A stretch of DNA of 64,000 nucleotides from NCBI GenBank assembly GCA_026419785.1, contig JAODTK010005864.1:70001-134000 (forward strand). The letters run 5' to 3'. This DNA is from Sclerodactyla briareus (Eukaryota; Echinodermata; Holothuroidea; Dendrochirotida; Sclerodactylidae). The position numbers were made by a program, and so were the translations under genes. Positions 34,930 through 45,139 of the stretch are shown piece after piece (the stretch's first letter is position 1; each line of letters begins with the position of its first letter). The notes under the pieces are model-generated. The model was not told the origin of the DNA, did not search any database, and saw nothing but the letters and a program-made list of their open reading frames with translations.

Positions 34930-36725
34930 CAGTGAACTTGTTAGTTACAAAAATGTCACGAGTTACTCCTGGCTGAATTAGGTCCCCAGCCATGGTCAGG
35001 TGGGAGGTAGAGCATCATGACCGACACTACGGCAGCCTCGGATTCACCGCTTGCTTAACGGCCAGTCATACCAAGGCGGGGTAGCTAGGGGTGGGGGTTG
35101 AAGAGAGCCCAATATTACCACCTGCCAAGGTACCAAGGTACATGGGTTAGGGTGGGGAGGAGATTGTTCAGTGTGCTCCAGGCTCTATCAAACTACTTCA
35201 CGCCATTTACTAACCCTTACGACCCCGCACCCAATTAGAAAAAAAAATTAAGAAAATTTGCCAGACCGGTATCTGTTAATGATGAAATTGCACAGATGCT
35301 CAATATATGGCATAATTGGGGTGCAGGGTCGATAGGGGAAGTATTCAGTGTTCACAGATTCACAAACCACTTTAGTTTTGTGCATTCTCTCCATTAGCCG
35401 TTTACACAGTTGGTAGATCACGAGGGTAGACACGAGGGCTCCTCCATGAGATCAGGGTTTGAATCCCAGTTGGGATGGGGATGCCAAAGATATTGGTACC
35501 TCATCTGTTGCGTGTCATTCCGTGCTCGGCATGATCGACGAAAACAGGGCGACTGGCGGTAGAGGTTGTAATTGACATGTTGCACTCTCCGTGTGTGGTA
35601 ATTATACCCCCCCCCCCCCACATCTTCATATACTATTATTATACACTGCCAAGGAGAACATCAACTTATTCCATGTACCTGCTGGAGGATTCACAACTGC
35701 CAAACATCCAGGTCTGTATGTAGCTGGGTTCACGAAGGAGTTAGCGTTTGTGCAAAGCGATAGGTAGAGGAAGAAAACAAGGGAAATTTAATTATACTCA
35801 GGATACCTATCATTGGTTTCTGCAGCTGATTGGCGGAGGATTGAATAGAGACTGAGTATCGATTCAATCGAGGGGGTTTAGGGCACTTGCACATTTATTG
35901 TCAGGGGAGGAATTATGGCCTCTGAATTATTGTCGGATGATGAGTAGTCATGGTAACCAGCGAGCAAACATAAAAGCTGTTTGTTTTGAATTGTTGCTAT
36001 GGTGGGACATATGTGTGGTCACAGCAGGATTCTGATGATAGAGGCTACAAAGCGCGCCGCCCTACGCAGTGTGCAACATGGTTACATACGTTCGGGGTAT
36101 TGCATGTACAGTGCCTGCATAGCTAGGTGACCCGCCACAGTACATGTAACATGTATAAATACGACATCCCGGCTCATGAGGATAAGTTCATCTCTCGTAT
36201 ATTAGGTTTAAACCCTTATAGAGTGCAGCAGCAGGTGCATTGCTTCAGAGTCGGGATGTTGAAAAAATCAACAGAACTTAAATGGTATCATCAAAAGATA
36301 AAAGGATAAGCTTTCCATTCCACTGGCATATTGTTAACAGATAAAGTTAGCCAAAATATAATTTTTTTTACAATATCCCCATTCCTCCCAAACTGGCGTC
36401 AGCACACAAAAACGATAGTGTCTTGTTTTTTCCCATAAAAAAAGCTGCAGTCCAAATGTTCCAATGAGTAATTATTAAATGTGTATGGTGTGGCTTGCCA
36501 TGTTTAAGATGACATTTTAGGCAGCATTCAAAGTTGAACTTACTAACGATACCTCTTCAATGATAATGATTTCTGAACAGCAAATGGGGATGTATTGTAA
36601 AAAAAAATTGAAGTGATTCGTCCATCACAAGGAAATTGATCATTTAATTATTAAAAGTATGCAGGTTTAGTTTGTCTGGTAATTGTTTCGTAAAATTTTG
36701 AATTATTTCTGTGTTGATCTTCTTC
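34930..36725. other. Intron, no gene recognised
   Basis: A candidate segment at 35645-35712 (frame ENINLFHVPAGG, ending before GTCTGT) was considered. It is not needed, because the exons on both sides join in phase without it. C tract at 35608-35620. Confidence 0.4.
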
Positions 36726-36735
36726 TCTGTTGCAG

Positions 36736-36803
36736 CACTGAGCTCCTATTGCATGTGATTGAGTGGGTCACGACAGTGTCCTGAGAGCAGAAGATGTATT
36801 GTA
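36736..36803 (+). CDS. Cadherin exon: end of MAD-like domain
   Basis: Lies between CTTCTCTGTTGCAG and GTGAGT. The first base completes Asp with the previous exon, then the frame reads TELLLHVIE. After a one-base shift near 36765 it reads GHDSVLRAEDVL. As recalled from family knowledge, cadherin-23 has a TELLIHVVN-like strand followed by a D-x-N-x-IL-D-x-x-x-V-I helix at this point, so the two peptides match in order and spacing. This is the best single piece of evidence for assigning the gene to the cadherin-23/protocadherin-15 group. The residues between here and the transmembrane exon (perhaps 20-25) are not located. Confidence 0.66.
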
Positions 36804-37099
36804 GTGAGTCTATGGTCTTTCTTCTTCTTATACATATATATACGAGGTCCATCAATGGATCTCCATCCATTAAAGAAACCAGGAGACGGTATATGTCATG
36901 CATGTTCTGTGTGTTGTTGATTTTTTGACAACATTCACACATCTATATTTCTCCTTCATTGATGTATCTTGACATATTCTTCCATATCGATGTATCATAT
37001 ACCATTGCTCCTTCCAGTTCATGGATCCAGTATGTACGTTGTATTTAACTTGGATGCAGAGCTACCATTTTCATGTTCATCTCATGGTAATACTCCTCT

Positions 37100-38110
37100 T
37101 GTGCATTCTTCAGATTCATGTGTCTCACATTCATGCATTCCCAACTTCAGACCTACATTCATGCATCTTTCACACTCATATTTTCCCCCAATCCGTGCCT
37201 TCCCCCCACCTCATACCCCTCCCACTTTTATGCCTATCTCCCACAATCATGCAACATTCACACTCATGCTTCATCTCCCACCTTATTGCCTTTCGCACTC
37301 ACATACAACTCCCACCTCCAAAGATCTCCCACAACCATGCTTTTCCACACTTCTGCTTCTCCCACCTCCAACATCTCCACCTTCATACATCTCCCACCTT
37401 CATACATCTCCCACCTTCATACATCTCCCACCTTCATACATCTCCCACCTTCATACATCTCCCACCTTCCACACCTCCTACATCTATGCTTCTCCCACCT
37501 TCATGCATCTCCCACATTCATGCATCTCCCACATTCATGCATCTCCCACATTCATGCATCTCCCACATTTATGCATCTCCCACATTCATGCATCTCCCAC
37601 ATTCATGCATCTCCCACATTCATGCATCTCCCACATTCATGCATCTCCCACATTCATGCATCTCCCACATTCATGCATCTCCCACATTCATGCATCTCCC
37701 ACATTCATGCATCTCCCACATTCATGCATCTCCCACATTTATGCATCTCCCACATTCATGCATCTCCCACATTCATGCATCTCCCACATTTATGCATCTC
37801 CCACATTCATGCATCTCCCACATTTATGCATCTCCCACATTTATGCATCTCCCACATTTATGCATCTCCCACATTTATGCATCTCCCACATTTATGCATC
37901 TCCCACATTTATGCATCTCCCACATTTATGCATCTCCCACATTCATGCATCTCCAACTGTGAGTGAATCTCCCGTCATCGCAAGCCTGCTTCTATTGGGT
38001 TCACACCTCTCTTTGATATGCAACCTCGAATTATTACATCAACACCACATTCATGAACACCCTGAATTCATGGATCTCATATCTCAATGATCTCTCACAT
38101 TCTTGCATCT
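37100..38110. repeat. 17-bp minisatellite, open in all three plus frames
   Basis: The core array at about 37373-37953 has around 34 units of CATGCATCTCCCACATT (or CATACATCTCCCACCTT at its 5' end). Degenerate units extend to about 37100 and 38110. Because 17 is not a multiple of 3, each frame cycles through all three readings. All three plus frames therefore stay open and encode the same 17-residue repeat (HASPTFMHLPHSCISHI). The open frames of 373, 313 and 282 codons are explained by this and are not supported genes. Variant units with TTTATG instead of TTCATG are rare at first and dominate from about 37738 onward. Confidence 0.95.
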
Positions 38111-38119
38111 ACCACATTT

Positions 38120-40370
38120 ATGTAACTCCAGCATCCCTGCCTCTCCCAAATCAATGACTCTTCTATGCATCTTTTTCATCCTTATTTTCCTCATGTCCTC
38201 ACTTTACGTCCTGTTGTATTGTATGGTCAGGTATCTCCAAGTCTCCATCTTAAGCCACTGGGTATTCTTCTCCGAAACGTGTCATTGAAATATTACCCAT
38301 GGCTGCTCTTCATTGCTAGTGTAATCACTAAACCCACTGTTTGCATCAATAACTTCCTTAAACGGAAGATATGATCATCTCAGAGGTTACCTTATTTACT
38401 CACAGATGCCTAAATGATCACTTATCTACAAAATTTCATTTGTTTCATATTGAAGCCTAACAATATTGATTATTAAACTCTCAAGCTTGTAACTGGCTGT
38501 CAGGGCCTACCAGATGTCTCAATCCAACTCATCTGAAATATAGATTCAATCCAAAGTTTGAAATACCCTGCCTCTCAAAACGTTCGTGTTAAGCATTGTT
38601 AGGTACCTGGAAAGCTTACTATCCTACTTGTCTAACTATTATGGGCACTCCTTGATTTTTGGTGGTTCGTGGGCCGCTCCGGTGAGTGGGGTGGGAGGGT
38701 TATTGAGTGGGAAATGTATCAAGATGGTGGGGTTTTTCATTGTTGCGCATTTTATTATTAACTCAATTTTATGTCTCTGCGTATATTTTCCAGAGAGCAC
38801 TCCTCAGTAAAGCCCCCGCTGATTCATGGGTTTACTTCTTCTACATTGAACTGTAACATACTGATGATCTATTGTGAAAAAAACAAATGAAAGCATAAAT
38901 GAATTGTCTTCATTCAATCATAAAAAAAATAAACAATAAATGGCACAAGTATTATCCAGTGGCATGCACAAGATGATTCCCTTAAAAAGATGATTACTTA
39001 TCTTTCCTATTGTACATTTTTGCTTTGGCCAGGGCTTACGACCATGCACGCCAGCTACATGGATCGATCAAGTGAGGACACCATGCTGTTCATAACTATC
39101 TTGTGTACAATTGATTATTCCCCACTATGGTTCTGGCGTTTAACTGTCCACTTTTTTCAATGTTAACGTTAGCGCAATAACTTTTCAGGCCCTTTTTCCA
39201 CATGAGGCGAAGCTTGGACACATGTCCACCCTAGTGAATCCTCAAACAGGTTTGAAAGTGGCGGTCGCCACGTGCCTGTTGCCGGATATCTTGCACTACT
39301 TCACAATTTTGTCAAGTTTGTTGGCTTTCAACAAAACCTAGTGATGTGAAATACCTCGGCCTGGGCTCATCATGAGTTCATCCTGAAATTAATTTGCATA
39401 TTTATGTCCACTTTGCCGAATTTGATGGAACTTGGTGCATGTTTCTTTCGGGTCATGGAAGCCTTCTCAATCTACTTCACCCTCCCTGCTCCCCCCATTA
39501 TGCTGAAATATCTGGCCTTACACAAATCCAGGCTGGCCACCCCAACTGTCCACTTATCCATTTTGACAGACAAGTGTCTACTTGACAATTTGTTTGTCCT
39601 TTGGAAATTATCAGTTTTCACTGTTTTGAAACTGTTCTTTCACACACCGGATTTCAGGTGATAGTCCTTTTCCAGTTAGCCCAATATATGAGGCCGGTAC
39701 CTGTCTCTGCTTGCCAACATCTATGGGATTGACATTATCACATCTGATTGATCAAATGTTGGATACACTGCCGGTTGTATCCACCTGCAGAATGTCCAGT
39801 CCTCAGATTTTAACAACTGCATGATCTTATACTATTCATAGATAAAAAATGGAAGAATGGGAAAATGTGGCAAGCCATTCAGTGTGCAAGAGTCAAGGTA
39901 TGTATCTCACCTCTCAGAGAAGAAGCTTGGAATCTGAATGTTCCATAGAGCATAATGAAGAACTAGAGTGGGGACTGTTTGGCATGCGCCCGCCAAGGAA
40001 GAGGGCCTACACCAGACACAAACATATTGTACAACTGTGTAGTTAATGCTCTGCATACTCGCACATAAAAATCATTATCAGTTGCGTTGGTTGTTGATTG
40101 AAGAAACTTGTGATTTGTTTCTGTGTGAAAACACACAGCATAAAAAGCATGAATACAGCCCCAGATTATGATGGTGAGTGCTTCTAAAATGCCGGTTCCA
40201 CATGTACTGTATGGTTCCGTATGGGGGAATACTAATAGCGCTAGCTACGTTCAACCCTACTGATTCCTCTCAGTTGCCAATCTCTCTTTGTAGGGTCCCA
40301 CTGACTCCTAATACTACTGGGGCTTCTGATGAGACTACTTCGGAGATTTATTGATCGTTTTGTTGTCTTG
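38120..40370. other. Intron, no gene recognised
   Basis: One short missing exon between the MAD-like and transmembrane exons should lie here if the model is right, but I could not find it with confidence. Overlapping plus frames at 39394-39661 show no family features. An acceptor-like TCTTTGTAG at 40287-40295 precedes a short non-cadherin-like stretch. Confidence 0.4.
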
Positions 40371-40380
40371 ATCTCCTCAG

Positions 40381-40508
40381 TTGGCGAGCCCTCCTGTAGC
40401 CGTAAAAATCAGTCTGATCTTCCTGCAATGGATTGTCTTGGCGGTGGTGGTGGTGTGCTTCACGCTGGTCGTCATATTCGTGCTTATGTTCATCTTCGGG
40501 AGAAAAGA
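40381..40508 (+). CDS. Cadherin transmembrane exon
   Basis: Sits between TTGATCTCCTCAG and a consensus GTAAGT; 128 bp with no stop. It reads LASPPVAVKISLIFLQW, then IVLAVVVVCFTLVVIFVLMF, then IFGRKE. The central ~25 residues are a strongly hydrophobic single membrane span, with the positively charged GRK stop-transfer on the C-terminal (cytoplasmic) side, as expected for a type I cadherin. It ends with GA, which the next exon completes to Asp. The exon separates the extracellular exons on the left from cytoplasmic exons on the right. A 131-codon frame at 40329-40724 overlaps it in another frame and is a shadow. Confidence 0.85.
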
Positions 40509-40599
40509 GTAAGTTTGATTGAGATGCTCTACCTTACAATGCTTGGTGTAGTTTTGGTATCATTTTTGAATTTGTATAGCCTACTTTATTACATATGGG

Positions 40600-41215
40600 A
40601 TGCATCACTCACTCACATGCCAGGAAGGCACGTAGCTGCATCCAGCGCTTCCAATCGCCCGGCCTCCTCCGGGCAAGGGACCAAGCCCCGGCCTGACCCA
40701 CCCCCCTCCCCCTCCACTCCCTGAGGGAACCTTGAAGCTGCTGAAAAACCAGAATAAGCTGCGGGGGCATCCCATCGGTCAACCCCATCACACCAGTTTC
40801 CGTTCATGCAGGACATGATGGGCAGGATGTCCGCCGGGAGGTTCCTCTGATCGGGATGACATCTCTGAAGCACTTTCAAGCTTTTTGTTTCAACCAGTCT
40901 ACTTTCATGGTACGAGGTGGTGGCAAAGTTTTCGTGTTGGGCCAGTGAGCTATTTCTGCATTGATCCCCCATGCCCCCCTGCATCATCCCCCCCCCCTCC
41001 CCAATACTGCAGAATGTTTTGCCTTTTGAAATTTCCTGTGCTGGTTGATAGGTGCTTGCTATAAAAGTTAGAATATTTCTGGTTTTTCATTCCTTTCCTG
41101 TTGCAATGATCTCAGAATGACAATACTGTTGGTCGTGATTTGAATGGAAGAGGTAACTGAGTCACTTTTGAAGAGCAAATATTTGAAGAAATTAATCATC
41201 ATCACAACTTACTTG
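40600..41215. other. Intron with an unassigned 124-codon minus-strand frame
   Basis: The minus strand is open from 40987 to 40613 and reads phrases such as LPADILPIMSCMNGNWCDG with several cysteines. Its 5' neighbourhood is C-rich (40989-41000). I recognise no family and see no splice sites that would make it an exon. It could be a decayed mobile-element or gene fragment, or chance. Confidence 0.25.
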
Positions 41216-41223
41216 GCTCACAG

Positions 41224-41320
41224 TCATGAAAGAACCTTGAGCGGCCTATGGTGTGAAGACCGAGCGGGACATGCCAATGAACCACGGCAAGCTACCTGGA
41301 ATCAGCGCCTTGGGTGCCCT
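41224..41320 (+). CDS. Cadherin juxtamembrane cytoplasmic exon
   Basis: Bounded by TTACTTGGCTCACAG and GTGAGT. Continuing from the transmembrane exon the frame reads DHERTL. After one extra base near 41241 it reads AAYGVKTERDMPMNHGKLPG and ISALGA, ending with CT. The next exon begins with T, giving Leu and continuing YSNPVFNPD. A KRKLKA-like basic segment directly after the membrane, followed by a linker and an NPVF/NPVW motif, is the arrangement known in cadherin-23. The unshifted frame also stays open but would not lead correctly into the next exon, so an indel is the simplest explanation. Confidence 0.66.
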
Positions 41321-41984
41321 GTGAGTAAATGAGATAAGGTTCCTAGGGGAAGCCAATTCGTGGTGATGGTACAGTCAGGGAAGTTTAGCTAGGGAAGGAT
41401 CAGACAAATGCACAGTTTCAAAGACCAGAAATCGTTATCCAATTTGTGCAAACTGCAATTTATTGGGCCAAATGATATTGTGCAATCTGGATGTGCACAT
41501 TCATAAACATGGAAAATGCACACAATGTGTATGTTACTACAGAGATCGGCACCGATCAGCCTAGGCACCGTTGCAATCTTGTGGAAGTTTTCAAGGTGAA
41601 TTGTGTATGTCCAGCTTGAGGTAGGCAATACTGACTGGCAATCCGGCCAGTCCTTACAAACAGCAATTAACTGAGGAAAGCATGGTTTGTAAACATCAGG
41701 TCCAGTATCTGGTTCTTGTCATGTGCCTAAACTGTTTGGAATCATCCAGTGGATAACAGGATCTAAGGGAGACATAGGTCCCAGAAAATATCCTGGACTG
41801 ATTAAAAATAAAATTCAGGCCATTTCCACCAGATCGTTTTTCAGACTATCCTTATAATGTGTTGGTAGAATTTTTTTTTTAAAGTTGAAAGTTATTCTCC
41901 TATGTATATTTGCCAGGCAACTGATTTTGTCTCGCTTGAATGGAAATCAGGAAGAGACTTATTATTCACTTTGACCTGCATGTA

Positions 41985-42500
41985 CGTGTGTATGTCACAC
42001 TTTCTTGCAGTCAGTCAGCAGTATCTCTCTTAAACTGTGCGACTAATTTTGAAGGAATTATTTTTAATTTGTTGGTATCAGAGTTGGGTGAACTTGATCT
42101 GGTTTGATTTTGAACACAAAGGTCACTTATCAGTTAAATGGGGTGATTAGCCTATTTCATTCTCACTTGAACAACGTTCCAGCGAGACGACCAGTCACTT
42201 TGGCCCAAGTGTGTATGTGTGTGTGTGTGTAAGTGTGTTTGTCACACATTTTTTGTTGCAAGTTTCTCTGGAACTGTAGGACTGATTTGATGAAATTTCG
42301 TATGTGGCATTGAGGTTTGATGAACACAACCTGATTAGATCTTTTTAGGGGGCCATAGAAGTACCATTAGGCATGGTAATTAGCCTTTTTTATGTATTTC
42401 ATTGTTGAGCTTGTTAGCAAGATAACAGACAACCGTATGAGACTTATGGTTGATGTGGTTTGGCACATAGGTACAGAATATTCAGTAAATATACTGATTA
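41985..42500. repeat. Diverged ~230-240-bp tandem repeat, 2-3 units
   Basis: Two units share GTGTATGT/GTGTTTGTCACAC, TTGCAGTCAGTC/TTGCAAGTTTCTCT, AACTGT(G)CGACT/AACTGTAGGACTGA, TTTGATGAA/GGTTTGATTTTGAACACAA and GGT-ATTAGCCT-TTT. A third partial unit reaches about 42500. It is followed directly by repeats of the family seen at 1.76-2.07 kb. Confidence 0.65.
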
Positions 42501-43460
42501 GGTTTTCAGCATGAATTCTGCTAATCAGGTAGTCTTTTTTGAAGTTTTTAAAGTTGTCCGATTTTCACTGAACTTTTTTAATATGGTCTACCTTCAGTCC
42601 CGAGAAAGTTTCAACAAAGATTTGGGGTCTCCAAAGGTCATTAAATTCCCTAATTCACCTAATAATAATAATAATATTCATAATGGTAGCGCCAAACAAA
42701 CTGTAAAAAAAAAATAATTCTTTTAGCGCTTAACAATGAAACAACAACCATACAATATAAGCTTCAGTAAAAAGATAAGTCTCAAGAAGATTATTCAAAA
42801 TTGTCCAAAACTATTGCACATTTTTTCATTGTCTGGGAGTGAGTTTCACAGGTACGGTGCACAGGATGCGAAAGTTCTTGAGCCGTAGTTCTGTGTCTTG
42901 ATGCGGGAGGTGAGGAGAATCTGCGATGAGTTAGAGCGGATGTGAGGATTGGGGAGGACAGTCGAAGCGCAGTAAGCTGGAGAGGTAGCTCCTCATGTGT
43001 AGGCATCTGAAGACCATCATGGTCTTGGTAGGCATTTGAAGACCATCTAATTCATGTGAAGTTTTGTTGAGTTGTGGATTTCATGGAACTCAGTCAGTGT
43101 GGTCTACCCTTAGTCCTGAAATTTTTCAACATGGATTCAGGGTCTCGGTAGGTCATTCAATGTCCCTAATTTTTGTGACATTGTTAGAATCTCATGAATC
43201 TTGGTGGGTATGGTCTACCTTCAGTTCTCCAAAACATTTGGGTCACTGGAGGTCATTCAACATGTCTACTTTAATTGATCCATGTGTTATTTTCCAAGCT
43301 TGTTGGATTTCTATGAAACATATTGAGTGTGGTCCACCATCTAAGATATTTGAAATTGGACACTGGAAGTCAGGGTCACTGAAGGTCTTTCAATGCGTTC
43401 AACTTGCTTTGCCCTATGGGAATTTTTTAAGTTTGTCACATTTTCACTTAACTTGGTGGA
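42500..43460. repeat. Repeats related to the 1.76-kb family, interrupted by a dispersed element
   Basis: Units at 42530-42655 and 43050-43460 contain TGGTCTACCTTCAGT, TCACTGGAGGTCATTCAACA and similar phrases also present at 1.76-2.07 kb. Between them, about 42660-43000, lies a different element beginning (AAT)n. It contains TAGCGCTTAACAATGAAACA and AATATAAGCTTCAGTAAAAA, then phrases such as TTTCACAGGTACGGTGCACA. I recognise its general look as a common dispersed repeat of marine invertebrate genomes, from memory only. A minus frame at 42791-43006 belongs to it. Confidence 0.7.
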
Positions 43461-43972
43461 AGTGTTTTAAATCCGGATAAAATCTGTATGGTGTGTCAGG
43501 AACCAATTTGTTGTGAAAATGAAGCCTCAGTGGTCTGGCAAAATAACAGGTTATGGAAATCTATCTGTCCCAAGTAGAAAGTTTCGGAATCCGACTCAAC
43601 CACCAGGTAGCCAGTTCCAGGTTCAATTTGTGATGGAGTAACACCTAGGGGTTCGAACATGGAATCTACTCCACTGGACTATGTGTGGAGCTTAGTCCAA
43701 TAGAGTTACTCAAGTCTTCCATATCATCGCACTGGAAGTCCTGTGGCCAGAGGCTGGTGGAAGGGTGTTTGTTGCTAAATCAAATCAGTAGGAACAGAAA
43801 GCTTTACTTGGCATTCCAATTGAATGGGTCCATCTCAAAAGCAGTCATAACACCTTATACAATACATTCACAATACACAAATTATAATTCCTGAACAGGG
43901 ATGTTAATTGAAAGTCCCCTTTTTCTTTGTCTTCACACTCTTTTATTATCTGTTCACATTTTTTCTCTCTAG

Positions 43973-44028
43973 TTATAGCAACCCTGTCTTCAACCCAGAC
44001 TTATGATTGAAGCAATTCAAGAGCAAAC
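43973..44028 (+). CDS. Cadherin cytoplasmic exon with NPVF motif
   Basis: Bounded by CATTTTTTCTCTCTAG and GTGAGT; 56 bp. Its first base completes Leu from the preceding exon, and it reads YSNPVFNPDL before an in-frame TGA. The remaining bases resume as LKQFKSK. Cadherin-23 and relatives have an aromatic-plus-NPV motif near the start of the cytoplasmic tail, which this matches. The tail of this exon, from about 43995, is repeated at 48243-48274, where the corresponding bases differ by several indels. The TGA is therefore doubtful. Confidence 0.68.
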
Positions 44029-44918
44029 GTGAGTATGATATAGTTTGTGGAGGAGGGTTGCTATTTTAGTCTGAGATGTATACCCTTTCGCTTATTTTTT
44101 TTTCGGGGTGAGGGTGGAGGGGGGGGCGGGGGTAGGGGGTGATAGGCCTATATGATGTGTGGTCATTGGGACTTTTCAAAATCCCATAGCACTGAAGAGT
44201 GCAACTTTCCGTGAGGGACACATTCTTCGTCGGCTATTCTTTGTGATCTTTAGATTATGTTCTCATGGACCGGTTTCATTTTGCAGAGAAAAACTTGGGA
44301 AATCCGAAAATAATTATAATATTCATTCACTAGGGAACCACAGGCTAGGGGACATGAATTTACCATCACTTGACAGGGAAATTCATTTAACAGGGGTCAG
44401 GCTAAAAACTAAAATCCCACTATCTGAAGAATAATGTGCTGCCAGAGTATTATATTAACTCATTGATATCTATTTCATCATAGGCTGTTACTTCAAAGAA
44501 ATCAAGAGTCGAGTTCCAATGTATCTTACCAGTGATCGGTGAAATGTGTACAGGTACAGTTCTGTTGAAATACCAACATAAGGGTCCATCATAATAAATA
44601 CCCAGATGCTGTGCTCATATGCCTACTGGGGTGGATCTGCCCCTAAAAGTTGTTTTCACCCCAGCCCGGGTGGAAGGATTTGGGGCATGCAAAACAAGGT
44701 GCCGTGCTATGATCCTGATCAGATTGTCAACGTAAAATCGGGATGGTGGAATGTACGTCTTTTGCTTTAGTCTTGCTTTGGAAATCAGTGTCGGAATATC
44801 GAGCAATGTGCGGGAATCCCCCTATCGTGCACCTTTTAGCGCCAACCCTTGATGAGGTATCAACCAGTGGCTATACTGAGATGTACGTATTTCACCTCCC
44901 CATAATTTTTTTTCTCAG

Positions 44919-45137
44919 CACCTATCCTGATGATCTCGAGCAGGGTGGAGCAGGGTTCTGATGGGGACTCCCCTCAGCAGCTGAGGCCAGTTACAGGAGG
45001 CAGAGCGTGACATGGACGATGACGCGGCAGACTATATCGGGCGTGGAGGACGCGGGGGAGAATCTGTGGGCCTGAACAACGTTCTTGATAGGCACGACAA
45101 GGACGCAGCTGCTACGCTACCACGAACATATGGAGGG
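44919..45137 (+). CDS. Cadherin cytoplasmic exon, copy 1
   Basis: Follows ATTTTTTTTCTCAG. It reads YPDDLEQGGAG, then a TGA that is absent in copy 2, where the same bases read GSDGTPSA. Further on the frame gives DMDDDAADYIGRGGRGGES and VGLNNVLDRHDKDAAATLPR. The acidic, Gly-rich, soluble character suits a cytoplasmic tail, and preservation between copies over this segment supports coding. The donor is uncertain. Copy 2 has GGGGTGAGA here, while copy 1 has an extra T (GGGGTTAGA), so I end the exon at 45137; GTGTGA at 45154 is an alternative. No PDZ-binding C-terminus, stop codon or poly(A) signal could be tied to the gene, so the 3' end remains open. Confidence 0.6.
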
Positions 45138-45139
45138 GT

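Noticed and set aside
35645..35712. Possible extra cadherin exon (ENINLFHVPAGG...)
   Set aside because: Exons at 34811-34920 and 36736-36803 already join in phase to give the expected domain order; the segment lacks a good acceptor and donor.
36969..38090. Open frames of 373, 313 and 282 codons as a repeat-protein gene
   Set aside because: All three overlap on the same strand and owe their length to the 17-bp minisatellite, which is stop-free in every frame. There is no signal peptide, splice context or non-repeat domain.
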